Source: Oscillospiraceae bacterium
GTDB lineage: Bacteria; Bacillota; Clostridia; Oscillospirales; Oscillospiraceae
Assembly (NCBI GenBank): GCA_020025375.1
Contig: JAHHSF010000091.1
Coordinates: forward strand, 1-5,047
Reading direction: 5' to 3'
Length of the DNA: 5,047 bases
Position 1 is the first letter of the stretch, and the number at the start of each line of letters is the position of its first letter. The translations under genes were made by a program, and so were the position numbers. Of this stretch, positions 4,978 to 5,047 are shown in pieces. The notes below the pieces were generated by a model. It searched no databases. It worked only from the letters and a program-made list of their open reading frames with translations, and was not told where the DNA came from.

Positions 4978-5047
4978 AGAAAAAACAAGGTTTGGCCCCA
5001 TCCTCGCCCCTTTGGAGGAAAAGGATGGGGGTTCCGGGGAACTCCAC
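4974..5047 (+). CDS. Start of a further operon gene, truncated by the window end
   Basis: An ATG at 4974 overlaps the preceding stop as ATGA, and GGAG (4962-4965) lies 8 bases upstream. The frame stays open to the window end, reading MKKKQGLAPSSPLWRKRMGV and on. An in-frame ATG at 5025 with GGAGG (5014-5018) 6 bases upstream is a second plausible start, giving MGVPGNST. Two independent ribosome-site-like signals in one frame support a real gene, but only 24 codons are present and the product cannot be recognised. The basic N-terminus MKKK is compatible with an exported or basic protein, but no hydrophobic core is seen within the window. Confidence 0.45.
   Translation, partial: MKKKQGLAPSSPLWRKRMGVPGNS
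4996..5030 (+). repeat. Inverted repeat at the junction after the small membrane gene
   Basis: CCCCATCCT (4996-5004) is perfectly complementary to AGGATGGGG (5022-5030), with a 17-base loop. No T run follows (GTTCCGGGG), so it is a poor intrinsic terminator. The loop contains GGAGG, and the right arm contains the ATG at 5025, so in mRNA the stem would hide that start codon. Confidence 0.5.

Noticed and set aside
3715..5001. A 428-codon open frame on the minus strand opposite the endonuclease IV-like and small membrane genes
   Set aside because: The plus-strand genes have all the family motifs, ribosome sites and sensible spacing. The antisense frame is an expected by-product of G/C-ended codons, has no recognisable motif, and would be antisense to three genes at once.
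4996..5030. Intrinsic terminator after the small membrane gene
   Set aside because: The stem is sound, but the loop is 17 bases and no T run follows, while an open frame with a ribosome site continues through it.

Overview
The window looks like chromosome from a GC-rich Clostridia-type Firmicute, plausibly an Oscillospiraceae relative such as Flavonifractor or Intestinimonas. That placement is inferred. It rests on strong GGAGG-type ribosome sites, a lysine-rich 60-residue S21, a YqeG-type HAD phosphatase beside an endonuclease IV-like protein, and G/C-ended codons with AT-rich promoters. No mobile element, CRISPR array, tRNA or rRNA is visible.

Layout. Positions 1-1899 (+) hold the last 632 residues of leucyl-tRNA synthetase (leuS), cut at the 5' side by the window edge. 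A fully consensus housekeeping promoter (1917-1945) and a structured leader lead to rpsU (2020-2202, +, ribosomal protein S21), which ends at a strong terminator (2209-2248). The rest of the convergent gap, to 2379, holds two further perfect hairpins. A minus-strand gene (2380-3156) encodes an unrecognised protein with a faint resemblance to glycoside hydrolase family 18 barrels. A divergent intergenic region (3157-3271) carries a plus-strand extended -10 promoter for yqeG.

From 3272 the genes are tightly packed on the plus strand: yqeG (3272-3772), an endonuclease IV/xylose isomerase-like TIM barrel (3775-4626, TTG start), a small membrane-anchored protein with a predicted small beta-barrel-like tail (4648-4977), and probably a further gene starting at 4974 and running off the window. 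Spacings of 2 and 21 bases and then an ATGA overlap, with no terminator between genes, suggest one transcript from the 3171-3199 promoter.

How they fit together: leuS and rpsU are translation genes. The yqeG operon combines a probable phosphatase, a metal-dependent TIM barrel possibly acting on DNA, and a membrane-tethered small-barrel protein; no common pathway can be proved from sequence. I see no clear-cut new system. The points most worth a second look are the altered metal-ligand motif in the endonuclease IV-like protein, the possible two-form small-barrel gene, the orphan minus-strand barrel with its hairpin-masked ribosome site, and the stacked hairpins after rpsU.
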